The translations under genes were made by a program, and so were the position numbers. Below, piece by piece: positions 29,938 through 30,583 of a stretch of DNA of 30,583 nt. Position 1 is the first letter of the stretch; each line of letters begins with the position of its first letter. The stretch is from a virus, in the IMG/VR virus record IMGVR_UViG_3300040801_001493, positions 1 to 30,583 of that record; one strand, 5' to 3'. The notes under the pieces were generated by a model. It saw only the letters and a program-made list of their open reading frames with translations. It made no database searches and had not been told where the DNA came from.

Positions 29938-30582
29938 TTATAGTGCTTGGGTAGTCAACTCGACCGATTCTAGTTGTTCTTGTTCCGCAGCTTCTTTTTC
30001 GAACGCCTTTTGCATCTTGTCCAACCGCTTCTTGATATCATCATGCAACAGCCAAAGGTCTTGACCATCTTTGATGCGTTTCAACTCAGCTTTGGTTAGA
30101 AAAGGTGTGCATAGGGTATCTTGGATCGACGAATACCACTTTTCGGAAGCATCGAGCGCTGCTTTCTGCTCGTGTCCTTTGCCAGACACACCACCCGAAT
30201 AGTTGTGGAACATCAGCAAGCTGTACTGATAAGCAACCATCTGATGACCCGCCAAGAAGATCAGCGATCCCATGGAACACACTTCACCTTCAAGGTGTGT
30301 TACAACCAGCGCCTCGGAGTTATCGATGGCGTTGATAATCTGCACACCCGTAGCCACCATGCCACCAGGTGTATTGAGGTGAATGTGAACCACATCGTTT
30401 TGAGACGCTGAGCGAATCTGATGGATCATCTCTGTATAGTGTTCAGGTTCTTCAATCGGCCCTGAAATATAGAAGTGTAGCTGCCGGAGAGTGATCGCAT
30501 CCTCGTAAGCCGTATAAGGCTTTCGTTCAGGGATGAATACAGGAAGCGACTGATCCCCAGTAGGCTGATTCTGTTGTGGCAT
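29938..30582 (-). CDS. clpP: ClpP-like serine protease
   Basis: The product is 214 residues. ClpP motifs: LHFYISGPI, VHIHLNTPGGMVATG (oxyanion-region Pro-Gly-Gly), EVCSMGSLIFLAG with the likely catalytic Ser103, and LLMFHNYSGGVSGKG with His126. An acidic segment near DGQDLWLLHDD may hold the third residue. The last 45 residues form a charged helix. The ATG lies one base from the window edge, so the gene is complete but its promoter is not visible. It could act with a host Clp ATPase or as a head-maturation protease; the context of primase and SprT does not decide this. Confidence 0.92.
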   Translation of the reverse strand: MPQQNQPTGDQSLPVFIPERKPYTAYEDAITLRQLHFYISGPIEEPEHYTEMIHQIRSASQNDVVHIHLNTPGGMVATGVQIINAIDNSEALVVTHLEGEVCSMGSLIFLAGHQMVAYQYSLLMFHNYSGGVSGKGHEQKAALDASEKWYSSIQDTLCTPFLTKAELKRIKDGQDLWLLHDDIKKRLDKMQKAFEKEAAEQEQLESVELTTQAL

Positions 30583-30583
30583 A

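Noticed and set aside
1-30583. tRNA genes, introns, insertion sequences or homing endonucleases
   Set aside because: I found no cloverleaf-like sequence by eye, nrdB and both topoisomerase genes are uninterrupted, and no transposase or GIY-YIG/HNH motif appears in the translated genes.

Overview
The window is part of the genome of a T4-like tailed phage (a contractile-tail myovirus of the Caudoviricetes). It carries most of a T4-type replication set: a family B DNA polymerase, a gp45-like sliding clamp, a DnaB-type helicase, a DnaG-type primase, an RNase H-type 5' nuclease and both topoisomerase II subunits. It also carries class I ribonucleotide reductase genes (nrdA, nrdB). Copies of the T4 late promoter octamer TATAAATA are scattered through the window. 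GC content is moderate and I see no tRNA genes. The host cannot be read from the sequence. The gene mix (ClpP, SprT, 2OG oxygenase, SleB hydrolase) recalls T4-like phages of marine and soil proteobacteria and cyanobacteria, but that is inference.

Layout. (1) 1-1322: the 3' end of a rightward gene, a bidirectional terminator, and two divergent genes with late promoters. (2) 1213-9729, leftward: RNase H, a membrane protein, clamp, DNA polymerase with a small DsbA-like partner, SleB-type cell-wall hydrolase, 2OG oxygenase-like protein, retropepsin-like protease and RecB-type nuclease. (3) 9773-12233, leftward: six tightly packed genes of unknown function whose products all begin like T4 capsid-targeting sequences. 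(4) 12342-17323, leftward: helicase, a zinc-ribbon protein that may be structural, and several small proteins. (5) 17354-22890, rightward: a LamG-like surface protein, nrdA, nrdB, a late protein of unknown function and a HAD-type nucleotidase. (6) 22879-30582, leftward: small genes including a lipoprotein, topoisomerase gp52, a metallophosphoesterase, topoisomerase gp39, SprT, primase and ClpP.

Most genes overlap or abut their neighbours (ATGA, TAATG), so expression is organised in operons. Sigma70-like promoters precede the hydrolase gene, the polymerase module, the 16770-17021 gene and the nucleotidase gene. T4-type late promoters precede the probable virion and lysis genes.

The most interesting signals are regulatory. 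At five genes a late-promoter octamer lies exactly 5 bases before the ATG, which predicts leaderless late mRNAs; at a sixth the gap is 6 bases. At the polymerase module and at gene 16141-16719, strong hairpins cover the start codon (and at the former the Shine-Dalgarno too) and contain a promoter. Read-through RNA would fold and be silent, while RNA started at the local promoter would be translated, as known for T4 genes e, soc and 49. The second notable feature is the six-gene cassette at 9773-12233, which looks like a set of internal head proteins delivered with the DNA.
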